In this document: positions 17,587 through 25,097 of the stretch, in pieces | Position numbering within the stretch: position 1 is the stretch's first letter | Layout: every line of letters begins with the position of its first letter | Source: Methanothrix sp. | GTDB taxonomy: Archaea; Halobacteriota; Methanosarcinia; Methanotrichales; Methanotrichaceae | DNA: 63,265 bases | Direction of reading: 5' to 3' | Assembly (NCBI GenBank): GCA_026394555.1 | Contig: JAPKXZ010000063.1 | Location: 1-63,265, forward strand | Notes under the pieces: generated by a model | The model's input: the letters and a program-made list of their open reading frames with translations, nothing else | Told to the model about the DNA's origin: nothing | Databases searched by the model: none | Made by a program: the position numbers and the translations under genes

Positions 17587-18453
17587 ATGAATAATGAACT
17601 CGTTCAGCAAATGCAGAGCCATTTTGATTCGTTAGCACATAAATTGGATGACGGCACTGAATTCTGGTTTGCCAGGGACTTGCAGGAGCCGCTAGGATAT
17701 GCCCGTTGGGAAAACTTTCTCACAGCCATCAAGCGGGCCGTAGAGTCCTGTGAAACAACTGGTTACAATGTCTCCGATCATTTTCGTGGCGTCACGAAAT
17801 TGATCACCCACGGCAAGGGCGGACAGCGGGAAATCGAAGATTTCATGCTCACACGCTACGCTGGCTACCTGATAGCCCAGAACGGCGACCCCCGCAAGGA
17901 ACCTATCGCCTTTGCCCAAAGCTACTTCGCTCTCCAAACTCGCAAACAGGAATTGATAGAAGACCGGATGCGCCTCCAAGCCCGTCTTGAAGCCAGAGAT
18001 CGGCTGAGGGAATCGGAAAAGACGCTCTCGCAAAACATCTACGAGCGTGATGTGGACGACGCGGGATTCGGACGCATCCGGTCGAAGGGCGATGCGGCTT
18101 TGTCCGGTGGATACACTACTCAAGAGATGAAATGCCGCTTCGGAATTACCCGGAGCCACCCATTAGCGGACTTTCTGCCCACCCTGACCATTGCCGCAAA
18201 GAATCTGGCCACGGAGATGACCAACCACAACGTGCGGCAAGACGACTTGCGAGGAGAACCGATCATCACCCATGAACATGTCCAGAACAACAAGAGCGTC
18301 CGCGAAATGCTTGGGCAGAGGGGGATCAAGCCGGAGAAACTCCCTCCAGAAGAGGACATCAAAAAATTGGAGCGCCGCGTGAAGTCGGATGAGAAACAAC
18401 TTGAGAAGCAATCCGGCAAATTACCGGAGCCTGGAAAGGATTCTCAAGTATGA
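17587..18453 (+). CDS. dinD: DinD-like DNA-damage-inducible protein
   Basis: This is a homologue of bacterial DNA-damage-inducible protein D, in E. coli an SOS-regulated inhibitor of RecA strand exchange. The N-terminal Bro-N-like part is clear (FWFARDLQEPLGYARWENFLTAIKRA). It is followed by LTRYAGYLIAQNGDPRKEPIAFAQSYFA, then a charged helical middle (RLQARLEARDRLRESEK). The segment GGYTTQEMKCRFGI...ADFLPTLTIAAKNLATEMT completes the family pattern. Length 288 is normal. The gene stands alone between tRNA-Gly and a secreted-protein gene. DinD is mainly bacterial and phage-associated, so lateral transfer near a tRNA target is a reasonable inference. Confidence 0.88.
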   Translation: MNNELVQQMQSHFDSLAHKLDDGTEFWFARDLQEPLGYARWENFLTAIKRAVESCETTGYNVSDHFRGVTKLITHGKGGQREIEDFMLTRYAGYLIAQNGDPRKEPIAFAQSYFALQTRKQELIEDRMRLQARLEARDRLRESEKTLSQNIYERDVDDAGFGRIRSKGDAALSGGYTTQEMKCRFGITRSHPLADFLPTLTIAAKNLATEMTNHNVRQDDLRGEPIITHEHVQNNKSVREMLGQRGIKPEKLPPEEDIKKLERRVKSDEKQLEKQSGKLPEPGKDSQV

Positions 18454-18615
18454 GTGAAAAGAAGGGTCTGCCTCTTTCAGCTCCTTGATTGACTCCCGTC
18501 TCATCCCGACCCGAAAGAGATGAGTACAGAACCAATGCCTACAGCAATGAACTGGTCTAGCATGAGATGGAAGACCTCCCTTGTCCTCCAGTTTTCGCTT
18601 TAAACACCGACCCGA

Positions 18616-20409
18616 TCACGGGAACGTAGGCGTTCCCATACCGGGCATGCTGGCCGAGCTGGGGATGCTCATGCCTCTGCCACTCATACCGCTGCTGGAT
18701 GGCAGGCTTGATCCAGAAACATCGGTGCGTGTTAAATTATTGGCGTCGCGCACATTCGGCAAATCCGTGGGAATATCCGCAGGTACATTCCTGGAAATGG
18801 TTTGCATAGACATCTCTTGCCTTCCGCCGTTCTTGCGAGAGACGGCAAGAGAGGGCGAATCCGATCCGCCAAAGGATCCGGTAAGGTCCATGGAAACGGC
18901 ATCATCGGGCCGCAACATTAGATCGAGGCTCTTAAATGTTGAAGTGGCCCCGCTCGCCGGATCAAGGGTAGTCATGAGAAGCTCTAGCGTTCCCGGCTTG
19001 AGATTTCCGAGCGTGCTCATGCCAAAAGCTCCCAGAGCCGGATTCATGGAGATGTTGATTCTGCCGGATGGATCTATCTTCAGGCCGCTAAGAGTGATTC
19101 TCTGATAATCGGTATCTATTGAAATTGTGGGAGACAATTGACGGTTGGCGCCGATGCTGACATTATAGGCTTCTCCCTCCGAGAAAAGATCCATGCGCTG
19201 CTGCTGGCCCTGCCCCAGGTCAGGAACGGAAGAGGCCAGGGCAAAGCCGGGGGCAATGATGGCCGTATCGGCCTGATTTCTCACGCTGCCGTTGGCTGTG
19301 CTGCTGATATTTATGGCCAGGTGAGAGGCATTTATCAGGGCCAGAGGGAGCAGAATGACAGGCGGATGAGCACTTGCCACACCGGCCAGGCCAAACTTCA
19401 AATTGCGAATCTCTGCCCCCGGAATCTCATTTACCAACTGGCCCGACTCCAGGACACCTACTCTTTGACCGTTTTCATCTGTGACCAGGGCGCGAGCTTT
19501 GCCGCTCTGCCAGATCTGGATGTTTTTTGTACTCCCGGCAGCACTTTCCTTGCCAGAGCCACTCTCCTTTCCACAAAAATCGCACTGCTGCTGCCCGAGG
19601 CGCGAAGAGAGAGAGACAATCTCCAGATTCTTGGTGCTGGCGTTGCCGGAATAAAGGCTGTTTGGCTCATCCGGATTGGACGATGCCAGGTAGCGCCAGG
19701 AATTGTTGAGCGTGTCCACCTCGATGAATCTGCTGTCCTTGGGCCAGTTATTATCATATACCAGAATACGGGCCGTGCCGTTGCCGAGATCCTCAACAGC
19801 ATAAGGCGTAATAGCATGGCCACCACTACCGTCAGGCAAATAGATGCCCATGACCCACATTTCTCCCGCCCCAGAGCCATTGCCAAAGGCACTGGCTAAA
19901 GTTTCCAGCACGACCTTTGGGGACTCCAGAACCTTCTTCGACCCGCCTGGACTTGTGACCTGGGTGGTCCACCAGTAGCCTATCTCGCGCTGTAGCAAGA
20001 CATCTTGCAGCGAGAGATCAATGACGCTGTTACCTCCAAAAAGGCCGGGACTGGTCTTGTTGTAATACAAAAGGCTAGATAAGACTGCGATGCCTTCGCA
20101 GTGTCCGGATTTCATAGCAGAAACGGCCTGATTCATCCAGCGCTCGGCAGGATAGGTAAGTATGCATTTGCCACCGACGGTGCTGGCGCATACTTTGTCT
20201 CCAAACATGCGCTGTAGCTCTGCCGGGGTCAGGTCGACGGTCACGGGGTTATCGGCGTAGTTTTGAAAGCTGAATCCATCGATATTGGGTCTAAAACCGC
20301 TATCATTTATCTCCGCGCCCACCAGAAAGACGCTGCTGTTATTCTCGGCCCCCATTGCACAAAACATTAGAGATAATAATGCCACCGCTGCAAGATATTG
20401 CTGCTTCAT
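18616..20409 (-). CDS. Secreted papain-like cysteine peptidase-like protein
   Basis: This is a 597-residue exported protein with a signal peptide (MKQQYLAAVALLSLMFCAMG). The first 240 residues carry a possible papain-fold catalytic set. C104 is in SGHCEGIAVLSS at the start of a helix. H198 is in GSGGHAITPYAV, and an acidic/amide position is at 219-221 in LVYDNNWP. A CDFC pair lies at 276-279. The C-terminal 300 residues are a beta-rich, Ser/Gly/Met-rich region ending in a low-complexity tail (SSSGMSGRGMS). The substrate is unknown; the motif assignment is mine and not confirmed by alignment. GGGGAAA lies a few bases before the ATG. It is divergent from the Asn-rich micro-protein gene. Confidence 0.7.
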   Translation of the reverse strand: MKQQYLAAVALLSLMFCAMGAENNSSVFLVGAEINDSGFRPNIDGFSFQNYADNPVTVDLTPAELQRMFGDKVCASTVGGKCILTYPAERWMNQAVSAMKSGHCEGIAVLSSLLYYNKTSPGLFGGNSVIDLSLQDVLLQREIGYWWTTQVTSPGGSKKVLESPKVVLETLASAFGNGSGAGEMWVMGIYLPDGSGGHAITPYAVEDLGNGTARILVYDNNWPKDSRFIEVDTLNNSWRYLASSNPDEPNSLYSGNASTKNLEIVSLSSRLGQQQCDFCGKESGSGKESAAGSTKNIQIWQSGKARALVTDENGQRVGVLESGQLVNEIPGAEIRNLKFGLAGVASAHPPVILLPLALINASHLAINISSTANGSVRNQADTAIIAPGFALASSVPDLGQGQQQRMDLFSEGEAYNVSIGANRQLSPTISIDTDYQRITLSGLKIDPSGRINISMNPALGAFGMSTLGNLKPGTLELLMTTLDPASGATSTFKSLDLMLRPDDAVSMDLTGSFGGSDSPSLAVSRKNGGRQEMSMQTISRNVPADIPTDLPNVRDANNLTRTDVSGSSLPSSSGMSGRGMSIPSSASMPGMGTPTFP

Positions 20410-20493
20410 AGTTTCCCCGCTCTCGTTAGATTACAAAATCGTTTAGTTATTTTTCCTAGAGGCATATACATCTTTTGCCGCAATACGAACGCA

Positions 20494-20506
20494 AAATTTA
20501 TATTTT
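20494..20506 (+). promoter_or_regulatory. TATA box upstream of the Asn-rich small protein
   Basis: AAATTTATATTTT lies about 45 bases before the ATG at 20547. A start of transcription near 20525 would leave a short leader containing the GAGGTG ribosome-binding site. Confidence 0.5.
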
Positions 20507-20546
20507 GGGCGGGATGACGGGAGTTAAAAAGAGAAGAGGTGTAGAA

Positions 20547-20828
20547 ATGAAGATATCCATAGCAATGACATCCATGCTTCTGTTCGTATTCGCAGCCCAA
20601 GTTTTTGGCCTTGCCTACGGGACACAAGAAGCAACCGCAAATGATTCGATGAACGCCACAGAGATCAACGAAACCGTCAATAATGCAACTATTACTAATG
20701 AAACATTGGGTAATGATACACTTGAGAATATAACTCTCATCAATGGTACACTTGAGAACGTATCTTTATCCCAGAACGAGTCTGACCCGTTCACAAATGC
20801 AAAGAACCGCAAGCCAAGCAGCAGATAG
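20547..20828 (+). CDS. Small secreted protein packed with N-glycosylation sequons
   Basis: This is a 93-residue exported protein of unknown function. The ATG at 20547 follows AGAGGTGT by seven bases. An upstream in-frame ATG at 20475 has no such site. A signal peptide (MKISIAMTSMLLFVFAA...AYG) is followed by about 45 residues that are a near-continuous string of N-x-T/S sites (NDS, NAT, NET, NAT, NET, NDT, NIT, NGT, NVS, NES). The tail is short and basic (NRKPSSR). If glycosylated, it would be almost entirely sugar-coated. It is single, between two minus-strand genes. Confidence 0.7.
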   Translation: MKISIAMTSMLLFVFAAQVFGLAYGTQEATANDSMNATEINETVNNATITNETLGNDTLENITLINGTLENVSLSQNESDPFTNAKNRKPSSR

Positions 20829-20901
20829 ATCTTGGTATTTTTTATTTTTTTCTTCATCGCATCCTTCATATTCGTGGACTAGCCAACACTCATCCGATGA
20901 T

Positions 20902-22413
20902 CTACGATCCAATGATCAGCCGGCCTAACGTCACCAGAAATAGAGCCATAAGCAGCCATCCTACAATGCCCTCCATAATTCCCAGGTATTTATATCGTCC
21001 CCGCAGAGGAAGCCCTTTTGAATTAGCAGTAAAAGCAATTGTGCTGTAGAAGAGAGAGGCTATCATGAGCTGGTGACCGTGAATGTCATGAAAGCCTTCC
21101 ACGCCCCTCCCGGTCCAATAAATAAAGGCGAAGATAAGAATTATCACCATTCCGCAGAAAAGTGCATAGTGAGGACGCACTCCATAACCACAGGTGAGCC
21201 AGGCCACCGTATCCAGAAACTTGGAAAAGCCGATCGATTTGCGATCCTGATTAAGATATCGATACTCATAATAGCATTCATTGGCATCGTTGCTCTGGCC
21301 GAGGTCCTTATAATTCTTGATCAACGATAGGTAAGCCGCAGTGTCAAAACTGAGGATGTCACGTATCTGACTCCAGCTCACGATCAGCCGGTTGATATCT
21401 GCTTTGGCCAGATACAAGCGAGATGCTTTGCCGAAGGTTGAGCCGTCTAATACCATCCTGACAATCTTTGTGCTATTTAATTTCAGATCGCCGTTAAAAT
21501 CCGCATATGATAGATCTGTGGGCGCCTGGAATTGTGAATTATCAAAATTTGCATCTTTGCAAAATACAGTGTCATTGAAGAATACAGGTCCATCGAAGTT
21601 GGTACTCAAGAAGTTGGCCGTGTTGTTGAAGTGAGCTTGATAAAAGATGGAATCCGCAATAAAGCGAGATCGAGCAAAATCGGCCTGTCCAAAAAACCAC
21701 GTTCGGAAAAAGCCTACGCCATTTGAGTATTTTGTTGCATGAAAGTCTGCATTCTTCTCCAGTCGCGCATTAGCGAAGGTGCAATAAGTATTAAACTGAC
21801 TGCCGTAAAAATAGACGTCTCCAATGCAGCGTGCGGATTCAAAGTTAGCATAAGCACCATTGAACTCGGAGAAGGAAAACTGAGCGTCTCCCCTAAATGT
21901 GGCATTATAAAAAGTAGCGAATTTGTCAAACCAGACACTTTCAAAATTGGCTACACGATTGAAACAGGTAAAATCAAAAGTTCCACTATCAGGAAAGCGA
22001 GACATATTGAAGGTTGCTTCTCCCAGGAAACGAGTTGCATTAAAATTTGCCGCCGTTAAGAATTTTGTTTCATTGAAAATAGCATTTTTTTGGAATGTGG
22101 TGTTCTCGAAATTCACATCTCCATAAAACGTTACCCCTTTGCAACTTACATTATCCTTGAATACTGAATTTGTTATCCTTAGGGGATTATATTGATTATT
22201 ATTTAAAAATAAATCGCCATTGATGATTACCCGGTCATAAACGGTAAGGCTATTATTTGCATTGGCCATGACCTCTTGCGCTGATATCTCCCTCATCGAA
22301 GAGGATTCCAGAAAAGGCAACGCATTATCCGAAGCTTCCCCGTTCACCAATGCCGTTAGAATTATCACCAGTAACAGGAATATCCTCAAGATCACCACTT
22401 CGCTTAAATCCAT
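20902..22413 (-). CDS. Pentapeptide-repeat protein with degenerate ion-channel domain
   Basis: This membrane protein has an N-terminal hydrophobic segment (VVILRIFLLLVIILTALVNG). About 250 residues of pentapeptide-type repeats follow, in eight-residue spacing (ANFNATRF, ATFNMSRF, AQFSFSEF, ADFARSRF), expected to form a right-handed beta-helix. A conserved linker (NYKDLGQSNDANECYYEYR) leads to CGYGVRP. The C-terminal two-helix module ends FYSTIAFTANSKG...GWLLMALFLVTLGR, which is laid out like a 2TM potassium-channel pore. The selectivity filter (T-x-GYG) is replaced by TANSKG. I choose the ATG at 22413, which avoids overlap with cdc6. Paralogues lie at 32645 and 37305. Confidence 0.8.
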   Translation of the reverse strand: MDLSEVVILRIFLLLVIILTALVNGEASDNALPFLESSSMREISAQEVMANANNSLTVYDRVIINGDLFLNNNQYNPLRITNSVFKDNVSCKGVTFYGDVNFENTTFQKNAIFNETKFLTAANFNATRFLGEATFNMSRFPDSGTFDFTCFNRVANFESVWFDKFATFYNATFRGDAQFSFSEFNGAYANFESARCIGDVYFYGSQFNTYCTFANARLEKNADFHATKYSNGVGFFRTWFFGQADFARSRFIADSIFYQAHFNNTANFLSTNFDGPVFFNDTVFCKDANFDNSQFQAPTDLSYADFNGDLKLNSTKIVRMVLDGSTFGKASRLYLAKADINRLIVSWSQIRDILSFDTAAYLSLIKNYKDLGQSNDANECYYEYRYLNQDRKSIGFSKFLDTVAWLTCGYGVRPHYALFCGMVIILIFAFIYWTGRGVEGFHDIHGHQLMIASLFYSTIAFTANSKGLPLRGRYKYLGIMEGIVGWLLMALFLVTLGRLIIGS

Positions 22414-22420
22414 TATAAAG

Positions 22421-23650
22421 TCAGAGACCCAGTCGAGCTTGCTGGGGCACATTGACACTACCTAAAACCTTCAGCCGGTAATCCTGTTGCAACGTAGCCT
22501 TGAGCTTACCAGAGTAAACACTAAGAGTGATCTCTTTGGTCCGACCGTATCTACCTTTACTGATTACAATCGTATGTAATATGCCCAGCATATCCAACTC
22601 TGCAATGAGATCCGTTATCCTGCGATGGGTCAAAAAATCGGTCTCGACCAGAGGGCAGAGTTGTTTGTACATGTTGTAAACGGCGCTGGTGGTGATGTTT
22701 CTTGTTCCCTGTTCCTCTAATAGAACAATGCTGTAGAGCACCAACTTGGACTGGGTGGGCAGAGTCTTGATTACCTCTTCTACTCTGTCTTGCTCAATCT
22801 TTTCTCTAGCAGAGCGTACGTGATCCTCGGCTACAATAGCTGAACGTGCTCTTTCGGCTAATTCTCCAGATATGCGCAGGAGATCCAAAGCTTTACGAGC
22901 GTCGCCATGCTCTTGGGCTGCAAAAGCAGCACACAGTGGTATGACGCCTTCTTGAAGAACACCTGGACTAAAGGAGAGCTTGGCTCTCTGTTCTAGGATG
23001 TCTCTAATCTGCTCGGCGTTGTAAGGCGGAAAGATGATCTCATCCTCTCCAAGAGAGCTCTTTACTCTTGGATCGAGAAATTCTGTGAACTTGAGGTCGT
23101 TGGATATGCCGATGATGCTAACCTTGGAGCGGAGCAGATCAGAGTTAATACGAGAGAGATTATAAAGAACGTCGTCTCCCTTTCTTACCAGCTTGTCTAC
23201 TTCATCTAGCATTATTACGACAACTTGTCTCTCTTCATCTACTGCATTTCGAAACTCGGCGTAGACCTGATCTGTGGGCCAGCCAGTCATTGGAATTTCC
23301 TTATCAAAGTGTCTTGCTAAATGAGCCAGAATTCGGTATTGAGTGTCTACCACCTCACAGTTGATGTAGATTACAGTACACTTCATATCTCCAAGACTTG
23401 CTTCTTCTAGCTCTTTTCCCACGTACTTGGCAACTGCAGTTTTACCGGTACCGGTTTTTCCATAGATGAGGACATTGGAGGGGGTTTCTCCTCTTAATGC
23501 AGGAACTAGAACGGATGCCAGGCCGTTGATCTGCTCGTTTCTATGAGGCAGTTCGCTTGGCGTATAGGTAGGGCGCAGGACATCTCTAGACTGAAATATA
23601 CCTCCTTGCGCCAATAAATCAGCAAATAACCCTTTTGAAATAGATATCAA
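22421..23650 (-). CDS. cdc6: Orc1/Cdc6 replication initiator
   Basis: This AAA+ origin-binding protein opens replication origins and loads MCM helicase. It has Walker A GKTGTGKT at residues 64-71 and Walker B VVIMLDEVDKL (D149, E150). The sensor-region sequence is VSIIGISNDLKF, and a C-terminal winged helix (about 300-400) includes LTHRRITDLIAELDMLGIL. The start is TTG at 23650, with GAGGGGA six bases upstream. The gene points away from an AT-rich, ORB-bearing intergenic region, the standard arrangement for an archaeal origin. Length 409 is normal. Confidence 0.96.
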   Translation of the reverse strand: MISISKGLFADLLAQGGIFQSRDVLRPTYTPSELPHRNEQINGLASVLVPALRGETPSNVLIYGKTGTGKTAVAKYVGKELEEASLGDMKCTVIYINCEVVDTQYRILAHLARHFDKEIPMTGWPTDQVYAEFRNAVDEERQVVVIMLDEVDKLVRKGDDVLYNLSRINSDLLRSKVSIIGISNDLKFTEFLDPRVKSSLGEDEIIFPPYNAEQIRDILEQRAKLSFSPGVLQEGVIPLCAAFAAQEHGDARKALDLLRISGELAERARSAIVAEDHVRSAREKIEQDRVEEVIKTLPTQSKLVLYSIVLLEEQGTRNITTSAVYNMYKQLCPLVETDFLTHRRITDLIAELDMLGILHTIVISKGRYGRTKEITLSVYSGKLKATLQQDYRLKVLGSVNVPQQARLGL

Positions 23651-23708
23651 GTTAATTCCCCTCGAACAATTTTTCTAGGTCTTGGGGGATATTAAGAGTT
23701 ATGGTAAA

Positions 23709-23731
23709 CACCCCTTTATTTCCAGTGGAAC
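23709..23731 (-). promoter_or_regulatory. Origin recognition box 1 (inverted)
   Basis: Reverse complement reads GTTCCACTGGAAATAAAGGGG, containing the TTCCASTGGAA dyad followed by the G-rich tail that defines archaeal ORBs. It shares an 18-base run with the site at 25071-25090 in the opposite orientation. Expected ligand: the neighbouring Orc1/Cdc6. Confidence 0.85.
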
Positions 23732-23741
23732 TACGACCCCT

Positions 23742-23764
23742 CACCCCATGGTTTCCAGTGGAAT
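23742..23764 (-). promoter_or_regulatory. Origin recognition box 2 (inverted)
   Basis: Reverse complement reads TATTCCACTGGAAACCATGG followed by GGTG. The dyad and G-rich tail are kept. It has the same orientation as box 1 and lies about one ORB length downstream. Confidence 0.8.
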
Positions 23765-24010
23765 AGAAATAAAAACGGCTTATTTTCTCATGATTGATAA
23801 TGAAATAAAAAAGCCTGTTGTATGGTTTATTTTATTTGTATATATACTTTATTGTTGTATAAGCAGTTCTTATTAACATTATTATTACTGTAGAAAATTT
23901 TGCTTCGTAGATCTCGTAGATCGCGAGGTAGGTTCATATCTGTACTTACATGTAAAAAATTAAAGGTTGGTTCGTGTAAACCGGTTATCAAAAATTCAGC
24001 TCGTTTAAAC

Positions 24011-24175
24011 TAGTTCTCGAGAGACCATCTAACTGGAATCGACAGGATGAAATCGATTCGCATAGATCAGTTAGCAGTCAGCTTGCGAGTTAGCGGACAG
24101 GAGGAACATAGGTTCCAGTGGAAATCATACGGTCTCTCTCGATCCTTGCTTTTTCTTGTCATGCTTTTTTTTGAG
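24011..24175 (+). ncRNA. Candidate structured RNA or DNA cruciform in the origin
   Basis: Complementary segments nest as in a folded RNA. GAGAGACC (24019-24026) pairs with GGTCTCTC (24131-24138) as a closing stem. CTAACTG (24029-24035) pairs with CAGTTAG (24068-24074). The directly adjoining GAATCGA (24036-24042) pairs with TCGATTC (24053-24059). GGAAC (24103-24107) pairs with GTTCC (24112-24116). A T-rich run (24149-24172) follows, as at archaeal transcript ends. No known RNA family was recognised. A DNA structure that helps origin melting is the alternative. Confidence 0.35.
24112..24124. promoter_or_regulatory. Mini-ORB core
   Basis: GTTCCAGTGGAAA matches the ORB dyad without a G-rich tail. 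It lies within the nested-stem region. Confidence 0.6.
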
Positions 24176-24218
24176 CTAAAAGACTACGTATTACCAGTAG
24201 TATATGAAAGCTGAAGCT

Positions 24219-24494
24219 TCAAGCTACGGGTATGGTCTCCAGCTGGCTGGCAACATTCCATATCAAAGTTCTGGTGTGAAGAGGAATATTGGGATCATTG
24301 CTTATCTCGTCAAGTATGGAGATAGCAGATGCAGCCTTGATTGCTTCGCTTGTGCTCTCTTTCATTAGTATAGATTTGACATTCTCTGCGGAGCGCCTGA
24401 TGTTCCTTGGTACGGCATCATCGCTCATAATACGTTCTATTACCTCAACGCATTGCTTAAGGACATTTTCAGCTGTCGTAGAATCACCACCCAT
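24219..24494 (-). CDS. UPF0147 family protein
   Basis: This 91-residue archaeal protein of unknown function matches the UPF0147 pattern: [29 protein letters not shown], then [25 protein letters not shown]. It is predicted all-helical and soluble. I start at the ATG at 24494 ([10 protein letters not shown]); the open frame extends upstream but that part has no family similarity. It faces the origin region on one side and is divergent from the UPF0148 gene on the other. Confidence 0.88.
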   Translation of the reverse strand: MGGDSTTAENVLKQCVEVIERIMSDDAVPRNIRRSAENVKSILMKESTSEAIKAASAISILDEISNDPNIPLHTRTLIWNVASQLETIPVA

Positions 24495-24594
24495 GTTTCT
24501 GGGAAAAAGGTTAATGACGGTATTCGTCTTAATCAGTTGAGAAGTGATGATATGGTCGTTGTATTTAAACGTATGTGGCACGTAGGTGATGGAC

Positions 24595-25020
24595 ATGGAT
24601 GAGGATGAAGTTCTTAGCAAGATAACCAGGCTTCTGGAACAGGGTTGCACTATGTTGGCTACGCATCATGACTGTGGCGCACCTCTTTTTCGTCGCAATG
24701 GTGAGGTCGTCTGTCCGGTCTGCTCTTTTGCCGATGAACCCAATTCGCCGGCAAGAACGCAGCCTTCTGACTTATCCGGAGCAGAACTTGACGAAAAATC
24801 AAATGATCAGTCTCTAGGTAAAGGAGCAAAACCAGTTCATAATGGTGGGCAGGATGATGACGACTTGATGGTCGCAATAGGCAATCTACGAGCTTCTCTC
24901 TTGCATAGGTTGCATGAGCTCACTGCCGCTCTGGAAGAAGAACGTGATCTGGATAGGCTGAAAAAGCAACTTGACTGCCTAGAAGGATTGCTGCGAGTGT
25001 TCCGATCCTTGCAGGGGTGA
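24595..25020 (+). CDS. UPF0148 / Sjogren autoantigen-like zinc ribbon protein
   Basis: This is an archaeal member of the UPF0148 (Sjogren's/scleroderma autoantigen 1) family. A helix ([15 protein letters not shown]) leads into a zinc ribbon with cysteines in [13 protein letters not shown] and [10 protein letters not shown]. An acidic linker and a coiled-coil end ([21 protein letters not shown]) follow. I choose the ATG at 24595, preceded by AGGTGAT; a GTG at 24586 is possible. A TATA-like GTATTTAAAC lies at 24561-24570. Molecular function is unknown. Confidence 0.85.
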   Translation: MDEDEVLSKITRLLEQGCTMLATHHDCGAPLFRRNGEVVCPVCSFADEPNSPARTQPSDLSGAELDEKSNDQSLGKGAKPVHNGGQDDDDLMVAIGNLRASLLHRLHELTAALEEERDLDRLKKQLDCLEGLLRVFRSLQG

Positions 25021-25070
25021 TCTCTCATCTCTTCGTTTTATATAGGCCCCAATGCCGAGATTTCCCGGTC

Positions 25071-25090
25071 TCCACTGGAAATAAAGGGGT
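25071..25090 (+). promoter_or_regulatory. Origin recognition box 4 (direct), overlapping a ribosome-binding site
   Basis: The site reads TCCACTGGAAATAAAGGGGT. It has the dyad and G-rich tail of archaeal ORBs, opposite in orientation to boxes 1 and 2. Its AAAGGGGT end also serves as a plausible Shine-Dalgarno for the TTG at 25098. Confidence 0.8.
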
Positions 25091-25097
25091 TGATCAA

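Larger units (their letters stand above)
23651..24218. other. oriC: Probable chromosomal replication origin
   Basis: This gene-free 568-base region sits directly upstream of cdc6. It holds two origin-recognition-box-like sites at 23709-23764 and a third core at 24112-24124; a fourth lies outside at 25071-25090. About 23770-23900 is very AT-rich (ataaaaaagcctgttg...tttgtatatatacttt) and is the likely unwinding element. There is also a 9-bp tandem repeat TCGTAGATC (23905-23922). An imperfect 15-bp direct repeat TCGTGTAAACCGGTT/TCGTTTAAACTAGTT lies at 23972 and 24001. A set of nested stems occupies 24011-24145. Assignment rests on these motifs plus gene context. Confidence 0.85.

Noticed and set aside
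17219-18615. Integrated element bounded by a tRNA-Gly attachment repeat
   Set aside because: No second copy of the tRNA 3' end and no integrase gene were found near dinD.
19138-19899. 253-codon plus-strand frame over the secreted papain-like gene
   Set aside because: It is a shadow of the minus-strand gene, whose signal peptide and motifs are clear.
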